Counted from the stretch's first letter, positions 51,992-62,047 are shown. The stretch: DNA of 64,000 nt from Methanobacteriota archaeon (GCA_023399215.1 JAEWQJ010000024.1:1-64000), one strand, 5' to 3'. Made by a program: numbers and translations. Notes: generated by a model from the letters alone, not told the origin.

Positions 51992-52213
51992 ACTTCATGG
52001 TGTATTTTGATAAAATTGAAAACTTTGATGTTTTGAAAACACATATTATTGAGTAAGTGGTAATCTGGTAGACATTTCTATCCCGCTCGGTTCTTGTTTA
52101 ATCGAGGTGGTAAAGAAAATAATCCCTTGAGAGAGGAATTATTTTTTACACCTGGATATCTAACTCTTCACAAAGTGTCTTGTGATAAAGGATGGTCAAA
52201 CTTTGGAATAAAA

Positions 52214-53131
52214 CTAATTATCACCGCGCCCTTCTATGACATCAATGATACGCTGGCCGATCAGTGGAGCGGCGGTAGCGGCAAAAGTGGGATTAGGATG
52301 AGAATCCGAAGTTGATGCAGCATTTTCCGGCAAGAGGTATAGCCCGCCTCCGGTTTCCAGCTCGCGGAAATCCCAGATATATATATTATCACCGGGTTCA
52401 TCCCAGGATGTCTTGACCCAGTTCGCAAAGTCTCTTGCTCTTTTGGCTTCTTCGGAATTGGTTGCACTTTCGACTAAAGCCGTACCGGTCCAAACAATGA
52501 AGCGGTTATTAGGAAACTCATGCATCTTCGTTTTCAGGGCGTTGTATTGCAGCTTATAATTCTCTTCACTTTTAACATTGGAAGTTATATCCGGAGAACC
52601 GGTATCGGCAACAACGCTGCTGACCGGGAAACAGTGCTTCCAAACGATAACGTCATAGGTCTGAGTCAGCATCTCCAGGGTCGGTTCTTTAATATAGGCA
52701 GAAGCACCGGCATGATTTACCCAGATGTTCCAGTAATCATAAGGATAGTTATTCCATCCATAGGGATGTGATTTCGGAAATTCCATTTGTGTTATACTGT
52801 AGTTTGTGCCGTGATTAGTGTTGTAATTTGCAATTGTAGTGTCTACCCCACCGTCCCAAATGACTCCGCCGGTGCTGTGATGTAGATAAATGACCTTTGC
52901 CGAACTCGACATCAGTTCTTCATTTTCATTTTTCACGGCTGTAATATTGTTGTCTGTGCCAGTTACGTTCGTTGTTGTAGTCGCGTTATGTGTAAATATT
53001 ACTAACTGTGCATTTTCACTGGCGTTTGAATTATCCGTATCTGAGTTTGAACTACACCCCGATGTAGAGATAAATAAAATAGCAGTTAGCAATCCTATAA
53101 ATTTAATTCCAGAAATTTTACTGGCAAGGCT
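52214..53131 (-). CDS. Secreted SGNH-hydrolase-like lipoprotein
   Basis: 305 residues from ATG 53131 (GGGGATTATC upstream; the frame is open from 53161). Lipobox FISTSGCSSNSD. Then LHHSTGGVIWDGGVDTTIAN, SHPYGWNNYPYDYWNIWV, YDVIVWKHCFPVSSV, FIVWTGTALVESA and a C-terminal DSHPNPTFAATAAPLIGQRI. The last contains a D-x-H-P-N pair typical of SGNH/GDSL block V. The nucleophile is not obvious (HHSTGG or GTA). A cell-surface esterase or glycan deacetylase is the likely role. Confidence 0.65.
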   Translation of the reverse strand, partial: SLASKISGIKFIGLLTAILFISTSGCSSNSDTDNSNASENAQLVIFTHNATTTTNVTGTDNNITAVKNENEELMSSSAKVIYLHHSTGGVIWDGGVDTTIANYNTNHGTNYSITQMEFPKSHPYGWNNYPYDYWNIWVNHAGASAYIKEPTLEMLTQTYDVIVWKHCFPVSSVVADTGSPDITSNVKSEENYKLQYNALKTKMHEFPNNRFIVWTGTALVESATNSEEAKRARDFANWVKTSWDEPGDNIYIWDFRELETGGGLYLLPENAASTSDSHPNPTFAATAAPLIGQRIIDVIEGRGDN

Positions 53132-53396
53132 CATGATAATCCCCCAGGCATTACTTATCATTCTTTTATAAAATGACGTTACTGTCGGTAAAAGTGAATT
53201 TACTTGTCACTTAATTAAATTAATGGTTATGTTTATTACAATAAGAACATTGCCTTGCTATTAAACTATGCAAAAATAGTAAAGGAATTTATTAGTAAAA
53301 AGTAATAATGTTTTTTAAGAATTAATAGCAATGTTTTTTAAGAATTAATAGCGGCATTTCTTATATAACATCGCTACTCTGTTGCTTTTCAAAGAA

Positions 53397-53984
53397 TTAC
53401 CTTTTTTGTACGACAAGCAGCCCGTAAAGAATCGTTTCCGGAACCGGCGGGTTTTCAGGCGTACCTTTTTCAATTCTTTCTTCAGGATAGCCGAGGTTTT
53501 CGCAGGTATAAAGTTCAGCTTCAATACCCAGCTCTTTAAGAATTTCTGCGACTTCAAGTGAGCCAAAGTTTTCTTCCGGCAGCAGGAAGATATTTCTTCC
53601 ATTCTTTAACTCCTGGATCAACTCGGCTTTTGCAGGTTCCGAGTCCCTACCGTGGGCTGTGATTGCGCAGAGGTTGGTCAGGTTCACTTTTGTACGCGCA
53701 CAGGCCACCTGCATTGAAGAAATCCCAGGTATAACTGTATCTTTCTCCCTTGCAAATTTTCCGAGCCCTGAAAACATGGGATCACCTGTAGACAGAACGA
53801 CTGCATCGGCTGGCAAGAGATGAAGTGATTTATAGTCCTTAATCGGTTTTGCTTCACATGTAATATACTTCTGGGCAATCTCAATAGCTCTTTTTGCACC
53901 ATAAACCACAGAAGCTTTCCTTATAGCCTTTATTCCTTCTTCCGTAAGCATTCCGGGCCCGACTCCGACTCCTACGACGATCAT
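53397..53984 (-). CDS. cbiE: Cobalt-precorrin-7 (C5)-methyltransferase
   Basis: 195 residues. MIVVGVGVGPGMLTEEGIKA, VYGAKRAIE, LSTGDPMFSGLG, VIPGISSMQVACART and ITAHGRD are the tetrapyrrole (corrin/porphyrin) methylase signatures, with LPEENFGSLEVAEIL typical of CbiE. It methylates C-5 in anaerobic B12 synthesis. Located 28 bp after cbiD and surely co-transcribed. A separate CbiT (C15 methylase/decarboxylase) is not in the window. Confidence 0.93.
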   Translation of the reverse strand: MIVVGVGVGPGMLTEEGIKAIRKASVVYGAKRAIEIAQKYITCEAKPIKDYKSLHLLPADAVVLSTGDPMFSGLGKFAREKDTVIPGISSMQVACARTKVNLTNLCAITAHGRDSEPAKAELIQELKNGRNIFLLPEENFGSLEVAEILKELGIEAELYTCENLGYPEERIEKGTPENPPVPETILYGLLVVQKR

Positions 53985-54012
53985 TATTTTTCTTCCCCTT
54001 TACCTGTTTTAA

Positions 54013-55032
54013 TCAACTCTCATTCTTACTGTCCATCAGTACCGACCCATCTCTGTCGATTACCACAATTCTTGCGCCTTTTCCTTTCTCGATTGCCATT
54101 TTGAAAGCTTCTTTCAGGCGCACATGTTCAGGCTCTTTTTTAAGCATCTCGACAACAGTTGCATATCCGCTGCCTTCAAGCATCTCAGGGTTTCCCCATT
54201 TAAGGACAAGGCCTGGAAGCCCGCAAATAATTATATCACCAGAAGCGTAATCAAGCCCTTCCGAAATCCTGCTTCCGATCATAACGACTGTATAATCAGG
54301 AAAAAGCATATGAGAGTAACGCATTCCTATCCGGCCTGTAGTCAGTACCACTCTGTCCGTGCAGCGGATCAGGTCTCCTCTCATTTCTCCCAGATGGTCG
54401 TTCCATGGCTCAACAAAACCTGTGCTCCCAAGTACGGAAATTCCGCCTTCAACTCCTATCCTGCTGTTCAGAGTTTCTTTTCCGATCCTCTCTCCATCTG
54501 GAATTGAGATTGTAACCTCGGCTCCTTTCAGGCCCAGTTCTTCTATAGCTTCCTGCACTGCGGCCTTTATTTGTTCCATCGGTTTTGGGTTAATAGCTGG
54601 CTGGCCTTTCGGAACCTGTAGCCCGTCCCTTCTGACGATTCCTATGCCTTTTCCTCCTAAAATTCGGATTCCTTCAGATTCCCTTGCTTCTCCCACAAAT
54701 TCAAGTCCCCGTGTAATATCAGATTCGTGGTCGTTTGGAATCTTTTTCACAACTGCACGCCCCTGCGAGGCTTCGCTGACCTCAAGCTGTGCTCTAAGTC
54801 CCACAGGAGTCGGAACGGATACTTTATCAACCGTTTTCTTAAGGGAAAGGACTGCGGCTTTTGCAGCAGCACTTGCTGTGGTTCCTGTAGTGTATCCTCG
54901 TTTGAGAACAGACCCGTCACTCAGAACCACAATCATCCCGGATGCAACTTTTGTTTCAAGTTCTTCCCTGGCAAGCCCGGTACGGACAATCCATTCTTCA
55001 GGGATCTTGAAATTGTTAACAGGATCTATCAT
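54013..55032 (-). CDS. cbiD: Cobalt-precorrin-5B (C1)-methyltransferase
   Basis: 339 residues. RGYTTGTTASAAAKAAVLSL is the CbiD hallmark; further SDGSVLKRG, IRILGGKGIGIVRRDGLQVP with GQPAINP, GRIGMRYSHMLFPDYTVV and GYATVVEMLKKEPEHVRLKE follow the family. Adds the C-1 methyl group in the anaerobic cobalamin route. First gene of the cbiDE pair; the promoter should lie in 55033-55240 beside the candidate small RNA on the other strand. Confidence 0.95.
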   Translation of the reverse strand: MIDPVNNFKIPEEWIVRTGLAREELETKVASGMIVVLSDGSVLKRGYTTGTTASAAAKAAVLSLKKTVDKVSVPTPVGLRAQLEVSEASQGRAVVKKIPNDHESDITRGLEFVGEARESEGIRILGGKGIGIVRRDGLQVPKGQPAINPKPMEQIKAAVQEAIEELGLKGAEVTISIPDGERIGKETLNSRIGVEGGISVLGSTGFVEPWNDHLGEMRGDLIRCTDRVVLTTGRIGMRYSHMLFPDYTVVMIGSRISEGLDYASGDIIICGLPGLVLKWGNPEMLEGSGYATVVEMLKKEPEHVRLKEAFKMAIEKGKGARIVVIDRDGSVLMDSKNES

Positions 55033-55217
55033 GGAAGAATACTCGGAGGTTTTTTATTATAAATGTATTGACATCAACTACCAACGGCTAAAGCACGTTT
55101 GCTTGCGCTTCTATGTCTTAGTTACCTAAATCGGAAAAGACCCCGATTGATTTTTGGGATAAGCCTTGCAGTATTTTCTGGTTTTACTGCATATGATAAA
55201 AGTAACTGCATCAAAGG

Positions 55218-55229
55218 TATAATAAAAAG
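55218..55229 (+). promoter_or_regulatory. TATA box for the candidate small RNA
   Basis: TATAATAAAAAG preceded by AAAGG (BRE-like), 25 bp before the first base of the predicted RNA stem at 55243. Confidence 0.5.
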
Positions 55230-55242
55230 ATAGAAAAGAGGT

Positions 55243-55379
55243 GGCATCATTCCAGAAATGGGGATTTGTTTTTTGGAAATGGGGTTTTATCCTGGATTCT
55301 GGAACGATTGGGGAGTCGTTCCTTGTTTGGGGTATTGGGGTTGGTGTGTGAAAAATAGCTTTAGGAATGATGCCTTTTT
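55243..55379 (+). ncRNA. Candidate structured G-rich small RNA
   Basis: The region begins GGCATCATTCC (55243-55253) and closes with its exact complement GGAATGATGCC (55364-55374), followed directly by TTTTTC. Inside is a second perfect hairpin GGAACGA/TCGTTCC (55301-55322) with loop TTGGGGAG, and GGGG runs at about 55260, 55281, 55310, 55329 and 55337. The TATA box, stem and T-run all agree with a plus-strand transcript of about 135 nt. Short frames over it on both strands show no protein features. Not assigned to a known Methanosarcina sRNA. Confidence 0.55.
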
Positions 55380-55739
55380 CAGATGCCGGCACTTGCCTGG
55401 CACACTACTACATCTTAAGTTCTATTATATAAATATATAGGAAACTAAGGATGATCTTTCAATATAGAAGTATATCGATTGATTATGGACATGCCAACTA
55501 TATATCTTCATAATATTTCCATATAATCCTCATATTTTGGTCTCCCAACTGCATTTTCTAACTTCGCTGAAACAAACTTCTCTTTGGAGTATAGATTACT
55601 ACTCTAAAATTATCAGGTTAAAGAGGGAAGACGCTACCGGACTTTACTCCGGAAATCCGGGGAAAATTAAAGTCCAGGAAAAATTAAACTCCAATATATA
55701 TAAAAACCGGACTGCTGTTTTTTCAGGTTACAACCCTTT

Positions 55740-57830
55740 TTACTGGATTCTTGCAAACATGCGGTCCAGTTCCCCTTTCGTAAATGTGATCACAGTGGGC
55801 CTGCCATGTGGACAGGAGTAAGGATTTTCAGCTTTTTTAAGCTGCTCTATTAGCTCTTCCATCTGTCTGGAACTACAGGCAGCTCCACCTTTGATTGCAG
55901 CTCTGCATGCGAGGGTCTTGCAGATCTTTTCCGAAATTCCGGTATCTTTTTTAACTTTTCCTGAAGCTAAAAGGTCCGAAACTACATCGTGGATAACTTC
56001 GGGGTCTTCAAGCCGTCCGAAGACCTCAGGTACAAAGGTGACTACGTACGTATTATCCCCAAATTCTGAAATACCGAACCCGTAATCTTCCAGATAAGGA
56101 ATGTACTCTTCCATAAGCACTTTCTCTTTAGGTGTAAGGTCTATGGTTACAGGTGTGATCAACTCCTGCACCCTGGACTTTTTCATTTTCAAGACCTGCT
56201 CATAAAGAATTCTCTCGTGAGCAGCATGCTGGTCGATAAGCACAAGATCTTCTCCCCTTTCGGCAAGGATATACAGCTTAGATACCTGCCCTATAATCCT
56301 CAGGTTTTCAAAAGAATCCGTGTTCGGTTTTTGTATCGGTTTTTGTATCGGCTTTTGCATCTTTTCGGCATTTATACCCTCAAATTTTTTCTCTTCCGAA
56401 TCTGTTTTTTCAATTCCATTCTCTTGAATACCTGTTACTCTCTTTTTACTTTCTCCTTCTTTCTCTCTTTCCTGCTCGATTTTATTATCCAGCTTTTTAT
56501 CACTTGTTTCCTGCGTCCCTCCTTCTGCAGTAAAGTCCAGAAGGCGCTCGGAACGTTTTAGCCTCCTCTCGGTATCTTTTACCGGATAAACGTAGGTCTC
56601 AGCCTTATTCTTCAGACCTTTGACTCTTTCAGTAAGACCAGTTTCCAGAATCCCAGTCTCCGGAATCCCGGTGTCCTTTCCAGCTTTCTTCCTTCCAAAA
56701 ATTTCCGCAGCTTCTGAGACCTGCAATCTATCTGAAGAACTTGAAACATCGAAGGTTTTCTGAAAAACCCGGTCTCTTTTTTCCCGAATTTCAGGAGCCA
56801 GAGCATTTTCGGAGAGTACTTTTTCTATTGCAGATGTGACCGCATCCCCAAGCTCTTTCTCCCGGCTGAAACGCACCTCGGCTTTTCGGGGATGTACATT
56901 AACGTCTACTTCTCCAGGATCGACAATAAGAGAAAGCACTGCCACAGGATAGCGCTCTTTCGGAATTTTGGTATAATATCCTTCGCGAATAGCTTTATTA
57001 ATGGCTCTTGAGGTTACCGGGCGGGTATTTACGAACAGGAAAAGCTGATCGCTTTCTCTTCGAGTGGTTTCAGGCTTTGAGATGTACCCAAAGATTTCAA
57101 AATCTTCGGTCCTGTACTCCAGAGGAAGCATTGAACGAGCCGTATCCGGGCCCAGGAGATTTACAATACTTTTGAAAGACTCACTTGAGCCCGCATTTCT
57201 TATGACTGGCTTTCCTTCACTGAGCAGAGTAAAGGAAATATGCGGATTTGCCAGAGCAAGCTGCATTACCGTATCTGTAATATGGGCAAGCTCGGTACGG
57301 TCACTTTTGAGGTATTTCTGCCTTGCCGGAGTATTGTAAAAAAGGTCTTTTACATGCACAGACGTACCTGGAGCCGTGCCTGCATCCGAAGTTTCCAGAA
57401 CTTTTCCCCCATTGATCACTATCCTGGTACCTGTAATTTCTTCCGGAGGCCGGGTAAGAATCTCGACCTTTGAAACCGCTGTAATAGACGAAAGAGCCTC
57501 TCCCCTGAAGCCCATTGTAGAAATAGTATCGAGATCTTCAATCCGTGTGAGCTTGCTGGTTGCATGCTTTTTATATGCAAGCAGGGCATCTTCCCTGTTC
57601 ATCCCGCACCCGTTGTCCCGGACAATAATGGAGCGTTTTCCGCCTTTTTCGACTTCGATGTGGATGTCCGTAGCTCCTGCATCGATTGAGTTGTCTATCA
57701 GCTCTTTTACTACGGATCCAGGGCGTTCAATTACCTCTCCGGCCGCGATTTTGTTTATCGTATCCTTATCAAGGAGCCGAATTTTATTTCCTTTATCTTT
57801 TTTCTTCCCTTCGATATGTTCTTCCATCAT
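55740..57830 (-). CDS. mutL: DNA mismatch repair protein MutL
   Basis: 696 residues. GHKL ATPase motifs: ELIDNSIDAGATDIHIEV, DNGCGM, GFRGEALSSITAVSK (residues about 40-120); the transducer domain ends near 340. A variable Glu/Lys-rich linker (about 380-500) precedes the C-terminal dimer domain with DQHAAHERILYE, the metal-binding DQHA(X)2E(X)4E endonuclease motif, plus CRAAIKGGAA and CPHGRPT. So it is a nicking MutL, as in bacteria without MutH. Bacterial type; present in Methanosarcina by ancient transfer. MutS is next upstream on the same strand. Confidence 0.96.
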   Translation of the reverse strand: MMEEHIEGKKKDKGNKIRLLDKDTINKIAAGEVIERPGSVVKELIDNSIDAGATDIHIEVEKGGKRSIIVRDNGCGMNREDALLAYKKHATSKLTRIEDLDTISTMGFRGEALSSITAVSKVEILTRPPEEITGTRIVINGGKVLETSDAGTAPGTSVHVKDLFYNTPARQKYLKSDRTELAHITDTVMQLALANPHISFTLLSEGKPVIRNAGSSESFKSIVNLLGPDTARSMLPLEYRTEDFEIFGYISKPETTRRESDQLFLFVNTRPVTSRAINKAIREGYYTKIPKERYPVAVLSLIVDPGEVDVNVHPRKAEVRFSREKELGDAVTSAIEKVLSENALAPEIREKRDRVFQKTFDVSSSSDRLQVSEAAEIFGRKKAGKDTGIPETGILETGLTERVKGLKNKAETYVYPVKDTERRLKRSERLLDFTAEGGTQETSDKKLDNKIEQEREKEGESKKRVTGIQENGIEKTDSEEKKFEGINAEKMQKPIQKPIQKPNTDSFENLRIIGQVSKLYILAERGEDLVLIDQHAAHERILYEQVLKMKKSRVQELITPVTIDLTPKEKVLMEEYIPYLEDYGFGISEFGDNTYVVTFVPEVFGRLEDPEVIHDVVSDLLASGKVKKDTGISEKICKTLACRAAIKGGAACSSRQMEELIEQLKKAENPYSCPHGRPTVITFTKGELDRMFARIQ

Positions 57831-57950
57831 TCCTTTACTCCACCCAGGCCAGAAAAATTTTCATTGGACATACTTTAATCAACCTTTAATCGACCCTTAA
57901 TAAACGTTTAAGCCAACAATTAATTGATCATTAATCAGCCCTTAGTCCAA

Positions 57951-60653
57951 TCAATCCAGTAGCCTTTTGAGCTCATGAAGCTTGTTCAGAGCTTCTATTG
58001 GCGTCATTTCTTCCACATTCAGTTTTCTAAGAGCTGTTTCTACAGGGCTGGGCCTGTTTACCTTTGCTGTATTTTCGCCGCTGTCTCCAGAGTCAAAAAG
58101 CATCATCTGAGTATAACGTGCTGTAGCTTTGATTTTTCTCTTTTTCCCGTTCTTGCAGTCTTCAACTTCTTCGAGCACGTTCTCTCTTTCGAGTTCCTTA
58201 AGAATCTCATTTGCCCTTTCTATTACCTTTTCCGGAACGCCTGCAAGCCTTGCAACCTGGATTCCATAACTCCTGTCTGTTGCACCCGGCACGATCTTTC
58301 GCAGGAAAACTAACTCATGACCTTCTTCTTTTACCGCAACATGATAATTTTTGACCCTTTTTAATTTCTCTTCAAGGGCTGTGAGCTGGTGGTAATGAGT
58401 TGCAAATAGAGCTCTTATTCCTACTTTCCCCCTGTTATGCAGGAATTCCACAACAGCTTTTGCAATGCTGTACCCATCATAGGTACTTGTCCCCCTGCCA
58501 ATCTCATCAAGAAGCACAAGACTTCTTGGGCTTGCATTATTCAGGATATTTGCAAGCTCAACCATTTCTACCATAAAGGTACTCTGCCCACTTGCAAGGT
58601 CGTCAAATGCCCCAATTCTTGTAAAGACCTGGTCAATGATCCCTATCGAAGCATAGGACGCAGGAACAAAAGAACCTACCTGAGCCATAATAGCTATAAG
58701 GGCAGTCTGACGCATGTAAGTGGACTTGCCTGCCATGTTCGGGCCTGTTACTAGCAAAAACTGATTTTCCTTGCAGTCCATTTCGGTATCATTCGGGACA
58801 AAGCCGCCATGTACGGTATTTTCAACTACCGGATGCCTTCCGTCACGAATAAGAATCTTACAGTCATCAGTAAGCTGGGGCCTGATATAATTGTTATTTT
58901 CTGCTATTTCAGCCAGATCTGCAAGGACGTCAAGCGTGCCTATTCTTTCTGCAGTTTCTTGAAGTTCTCTTGAATGGGCTGAAAGTATCTGCACAATTTC
59001 TTTAAAGATTTCATACTCGAGAGCTATAGCTTTTTCATTGGCTGTCAGGATAAGGCTCTCTTTTTCCTTGAGTTCAGGGGTAAAAAAGCGCTCGGCATTT
59101 GCCATAGTTTGTTTTCTGATATAGTCATCAGGCACCTGGCTGCTGTTGGCATTTGTTACTTCTATATAATACCCAAAAACCTTATTATATCCCACTTTCA
59201 GGGACTTTATGCCGCTTCTTTCTCTTTCCTTCTGCTGAAAATTTGCAATCCACTGCCTGCTATTGCTTGCAATATCCTTGAGTTCATCGAGTTCTGCATT
59301 GTATCCAGACTTTATCATGCCTCCTTCCCGAACTGAGATCGGAGGCTCATCAACTATTGCTCTATCTATCATTTCAGCCAGATTTTCAAGTTCGGAAAAC
59401 GATGCAAGTCCGACTGCAATATCATTTAAAATTGCGGATTCAATGTTTTCTAGAAGGGAATCCCTGACAGGAGGCAGAGCTTCAAGGGATTTTTTCAGGG
59501 CTACAAGGTCCCTTGCGTTTGAGTTCCCATATACTACCCTGCCTACGAGACGTTCTATATCCCTGACATCTGAAAGCCAGTTTCGGAGATCGTAGAGGAG
59601 CAGAGGCTTTGCTGTCAGTTCTTCAACAGCATCTAGCCGATGGTTGATTTTTTCTACGGAAAGCAAAGGTTTCAAAAGCCACTTTTTCAGGGTACGGCTT
59701 CCCATTGGCGTTTTCGTACTATTCAGAATGCGGTAAAGGGAATTTTCGTCCCCTTCATCTCGCACGTTTTTAACAATTTCTAGATTCCGCAGAGTTACGG
59801 AGTCAAGGATCATAAATTCGGAATTTGAGTAGGTTCTCAGGGTATTGATATGGGTAAGCTCCCGCATCTGTGTGGTCTGTGCATATTCCAGGGCAGCCCA
59901 GGCCGAATACACTGCAAAATCCAGATTTTCACAGCCCATGCCCTCAAGGGTTGCAACCCTGAAATGAGTTTTCAGTCTTTCTCCAGCTTCTTTTGCTCCT
60001 GAAATATCGGGGGCAAATTCCTGCACAATAGTTTGGGCTCTCAGCCGCTCGGCAAGTGCAGGGTTTCCATATAGAGATGAAGGCAGAATGCATTCTGAAG
60101 GCCGCATGCGAGCAAGCTCGCTTAGAAGCTTTTCAAAATTTTCCGAATCTCTGAATTGCGTTGTAAGGAATTCCCCTGTAGAAATATCGAGAAACGACAC
60201 TCCAATTTCGAATTCCTGTTCGCCGTTCTTCTCGGGCTTTCCCATTTCTCGCCCAGCAACTGCCATAAGGTAATTGTTTGAGGCATCTGAAAACATGGAA
60301 GAATCAATTGCCGTACCGGGCGTGACTACCCTGACAACCCCTCTTTTTACAATTCCCTTTGCTTTTTTCGGGTCTTCAAGCTGTTCGCAAATTGCCACTT
60401 TATACCCTTTATTTATAAGCCTCGGCAGATAGGTGTCAATTGCATGGTAGGGTATTCCTGCAAGCGGCATTCTTTCTCCTGATTTGTCTTTGCCACGGGC
60501 TGTAAGCGTGATCTCGAGTTCTTTTGCAATAGTTTTTGCGTCTTCCCCAAAGGATTCGTAGAAGTCTCCCATACGGAAGAAGATAAGGGTGTCAGGATAT
60601 GCCTGCTTGGCTTCGTAGTACTGGCGCATTGCAGGGGTCATCATTTCAGTCAT
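57951..60653 (-). CDS. mutS: DNA mismatch repair protein MutS
   Basis: 900 residues. The mismatch-binding F-x-E is in RMGDFYESFGEDA (residues 31-33: FYE). Connector, core and clamp domains follow. The ATPase has Walker A TGPNMAGKSTYMRQ, SFVPASYASIGIIDQVFTRI, Walker B SLVLLDEIGRGTST and FATHYHQLT. The end VETALRKLNVEEMTPIEALN is standard for MutS-I. It pairs with mutL 120 bp downstream. No frameshifts. Confidence 0.97.
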   Translation of the reverse strand: MTEMMTPAMRQYYEAKQAYPDTLIFFRMGDFYESFGEDAKTIAKELEITLTARGKDKSGERMPLAGIPYHAIDTYLPRLINKGYKVAICEQLEDPKKAKGIVKRGVVRVVTPGTAIDSSMFSDASNNYLMAVAGREMGKPEKNGEQEFEIGVSFLDISTGEFLTTQFRDSENFEKLLSELARMRPSECILPSSLYGNPALAERLRAQTIVQEFAPDISGAKEAGERLKTHFRVATLEGMGCENLDFAVYSAWAALEYAQTTQMRELTHINTLRTYSNSEFMILDSVTLRNLEIVKNVRDEGDENSLYRILNSTKTPMGSRTLKKWLLKPLLSVEKINHRLDAVEELTAKPLLLYDLRNWLSDVRDIERLVGRVVYGNSNARDLVALKKSLEALPPVRDSLLENIESAILNDIAVGLASFSELENLAEMIDRAIVDEPPISVREGGMIKSGYNAELDELKDIASNSRQWIANFQQKERERSGIKSLKVGYNKVFGYYIEVTNANSSQVPDDYIRKQTMANAERFFTPELKEKESLILTANEKAIALEYEIFKEIVQILSAHSRELQETAERIGTLDVLADLAEIAENNNYIRPQLTDDCKILIRDGRHPVVENTVHGGFVPNDTEMDCKENQFLLVTGPNMAGKSTYMRQTALIAIMAQVGSFVPASYASIGIIDQVFTRIGAFDDLASGQSTFMVEMVELANILNNASPRSLVLLDEIGRGTSTYDGYSIAKAVVEFLHNRGKVGIRALFATHYHQLTALEEKLKRVKNYHVAVKEEGHELVFLRKIVPGATDRSYGIQVARLAGVPEKVIERANEILKELERENVLEEVEDCKNGKKRKIKATARYTQMMLFDSGDSGENTAKVNRPSPVETALRKLNVEEMTPIEALNKLHELKRLLD

Positions 60654-60900
60654 TTTTTACTCACTGTAGGCCTTGAATTATTCTGTTAATACAATTAAGA
60701 AAATAAAATTGGGATTTTTATTGGGAATTTCGATATCTCAGAATTCCTCAGATGCTAGATAATATCTGTATAAGGATTCCATAAATACTGGCTAATACCT
60801 TTAGATATTGATTAGTAGATACAACATCTTTATTAAAATCATCCTTCTTATATATATTTAACAATTCGATATTGAATGCCATTTTAAAGGAGGGATTATT

Positions 60901-61119
60901 CTGGACCAGGAAAAACTCATCGAAGTTTGCCCTGTCTGCGGAAATGCAGATTTATATTATGAAGTTGGCGGGTATGCAGGTTCGGTTTACCACTGCAAAG
61001 AATGCGGGTATGTAGGAGCTTTTGTTGTTGAAGCTAATGAGGAAATGATTGAGAAAATCCGGGAAAAATATAGGCGTGAAAGAATGAGTCAAAGTAATAA
61101 AATGAGTGAAAATAAATGA
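60901..61119 (+). CDS. Small zinc-ribbon protein with apparent CTG start
   Basis: 72 residues: (M)DQEKLIEVCPVCGNADLYYE, then GGYAGSVYHCKECGYVGAFV and a helical tail EEMIEKIREKYRRERMSQSN. The two CxxC pairs form a zinc ribbon. There is no ATG, GTG or TTG at the proper place; a strong AAAGGAGGG ends 6 nt before CTG at 60901, which is therefore the likely start. A TATA-like run (TATATATATTT) is upstream. Probably a nucleic-acid-binding or regulatory protein. Confidence 0.75.
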   Translation: MDQEKLIEVCPVCGNADLYYEVGGYAGSVYHCKECGYVGAFVVEANEEMIEKIREKYRRERMSQSNKMSENK

Positions 61120-61348
61120 GCTAATAAATTATCAGTAAAGCTAATTATATATTTTTACATATATTATTTATTGGTTTACTGAATATTTTTGGAAATAACT
61201 CTTTTAGTTGTGTTTGGGCGCTGCGAGAATATACGATAGTGTTTTTATCGATGATGAAAGCAACAATATGGAAGGTATGTATGCAAAAAAACAGTAAGTT
61301 GCCACTCACTACTTTCCTATCATGCTTAAGCTCAACCATGAAATTGCT

Positions 61349-62047
61349 TTACGTTATGAAGAGTTCTTGAAGAAGTCTATGAGCAATATATAGCCCTAAG
61401 ATAAATATGCATGCAGCAAATATATTCACTGTGAAGAGTGTTTGCCTTCCAACCCATGCAATTATTAAAAAGACAGCCATTATACCTCCGCCTATAGCTC
61501 CACCTACTATGAACTTTTTTGGCTTACTTTGATTATGCTTTTTTTCTGGCTTTAGTGAATTTTTGCCAATAACATGAACAATAAGAAAAGCGGTTGCAAT
61601 GATGATAACATAGGATAACAAATTACCAACAGAAATAGAAATCTGAAAATTCAACTGTTGACCTGTTACTGCATTATAAATTAATCCCATCGTTTCTTTG
61701 GACATGACAATATGGATTACTCCAAGAATGGATGTGGACAAAAGAAGTGTATCAATAAGATCCAGGACTCGCTCTTTTTGACTTTTCTGTGGTAGTGCAG
61801 CTATCACCTCATCACAGAATGATTTATAGTCTTGCCCGATCAGCGTATTAATATCTTCCCCACGTTCTTGAGCAGACAGGACCATTTGTAGCAAATCGTG
61901 CCTTACGACTTCTTGATCATGATCTGAAATGTTTGCCAGGCGCAGGTAGCATACCATATCGGTCATGACAACGTTATCTTCGTCGGTTAACCGCTTATCC
62001 AGTTTATTATTTTCTTGGTTCAGTCTTTTTGTTTCAGTCTTCGTCAT
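61349..62047 (-). CDS. Membrane protein paired with PadR regulator (HAAS/DUF1700-like)
   Basis: 232 residues. A soluble N-terminal helical part (about 1-90; DHDQEVVRHDLLQMVLSAQE, then RGEDINTLIG) resembles the HAAS domain found with PadR regulators in Firmicutes. Then follow helices LLLSTSILGVIHIVMSK, LLSYVIIIATAFLIVHVIG, FIVGGAIGGGIMAVFLIIAW and LFTVNIFAACIFILGLYI. The ATG shares a base with the PadR stop (TAATG), a tight coupling. Likely imported from a Firmicute-type source together with the regulator; function unknown. Confidence 0.75.
   Translation of the reverse strand: MTKTETKRLNQENNKLDKRLTDEDNVVMTDMVCYLRLANISDHDQEVVRHDLLQMVLSAQERGEDINTLIGQDYKSFCDEVIAALPQKSQKERVLDLIDTLLLSTSILGVIHIVMSKETMGLIYNAVTGQQLNFQISISVGNLLSYVIIIATAFLIVHVIGKNSLKPEKKHNQSKPKKFIVGGAIGGGIMAVFLIIAWVGRQTLFTVNIFAACIFILGLYIAHRLLQELFIT

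Noticed and set aside
52094..52315. 73-codon plus-strand frame overlapping the SGNH-like gene end
   Set aside because: No motif, and its 3' half lies antisense to a well-supported gene.
54359..55129. 256-codon plus-strand frame opposite cbiD
   Set aside because: Ser/Pro-rich mirror of a highly conserved gene.
55126..55440. Short frames on both strands across the candidate small RNA
   Set aside because: No conserved motif; perfect stems and flanking promoter/T-run explain the region better as RNA.
61145..61339. 64-codon minus-strand frame after the zinc-ribbon gene
   Set aside because: No motif and no ribosome-binding site; AT-rich intergenic DNA.
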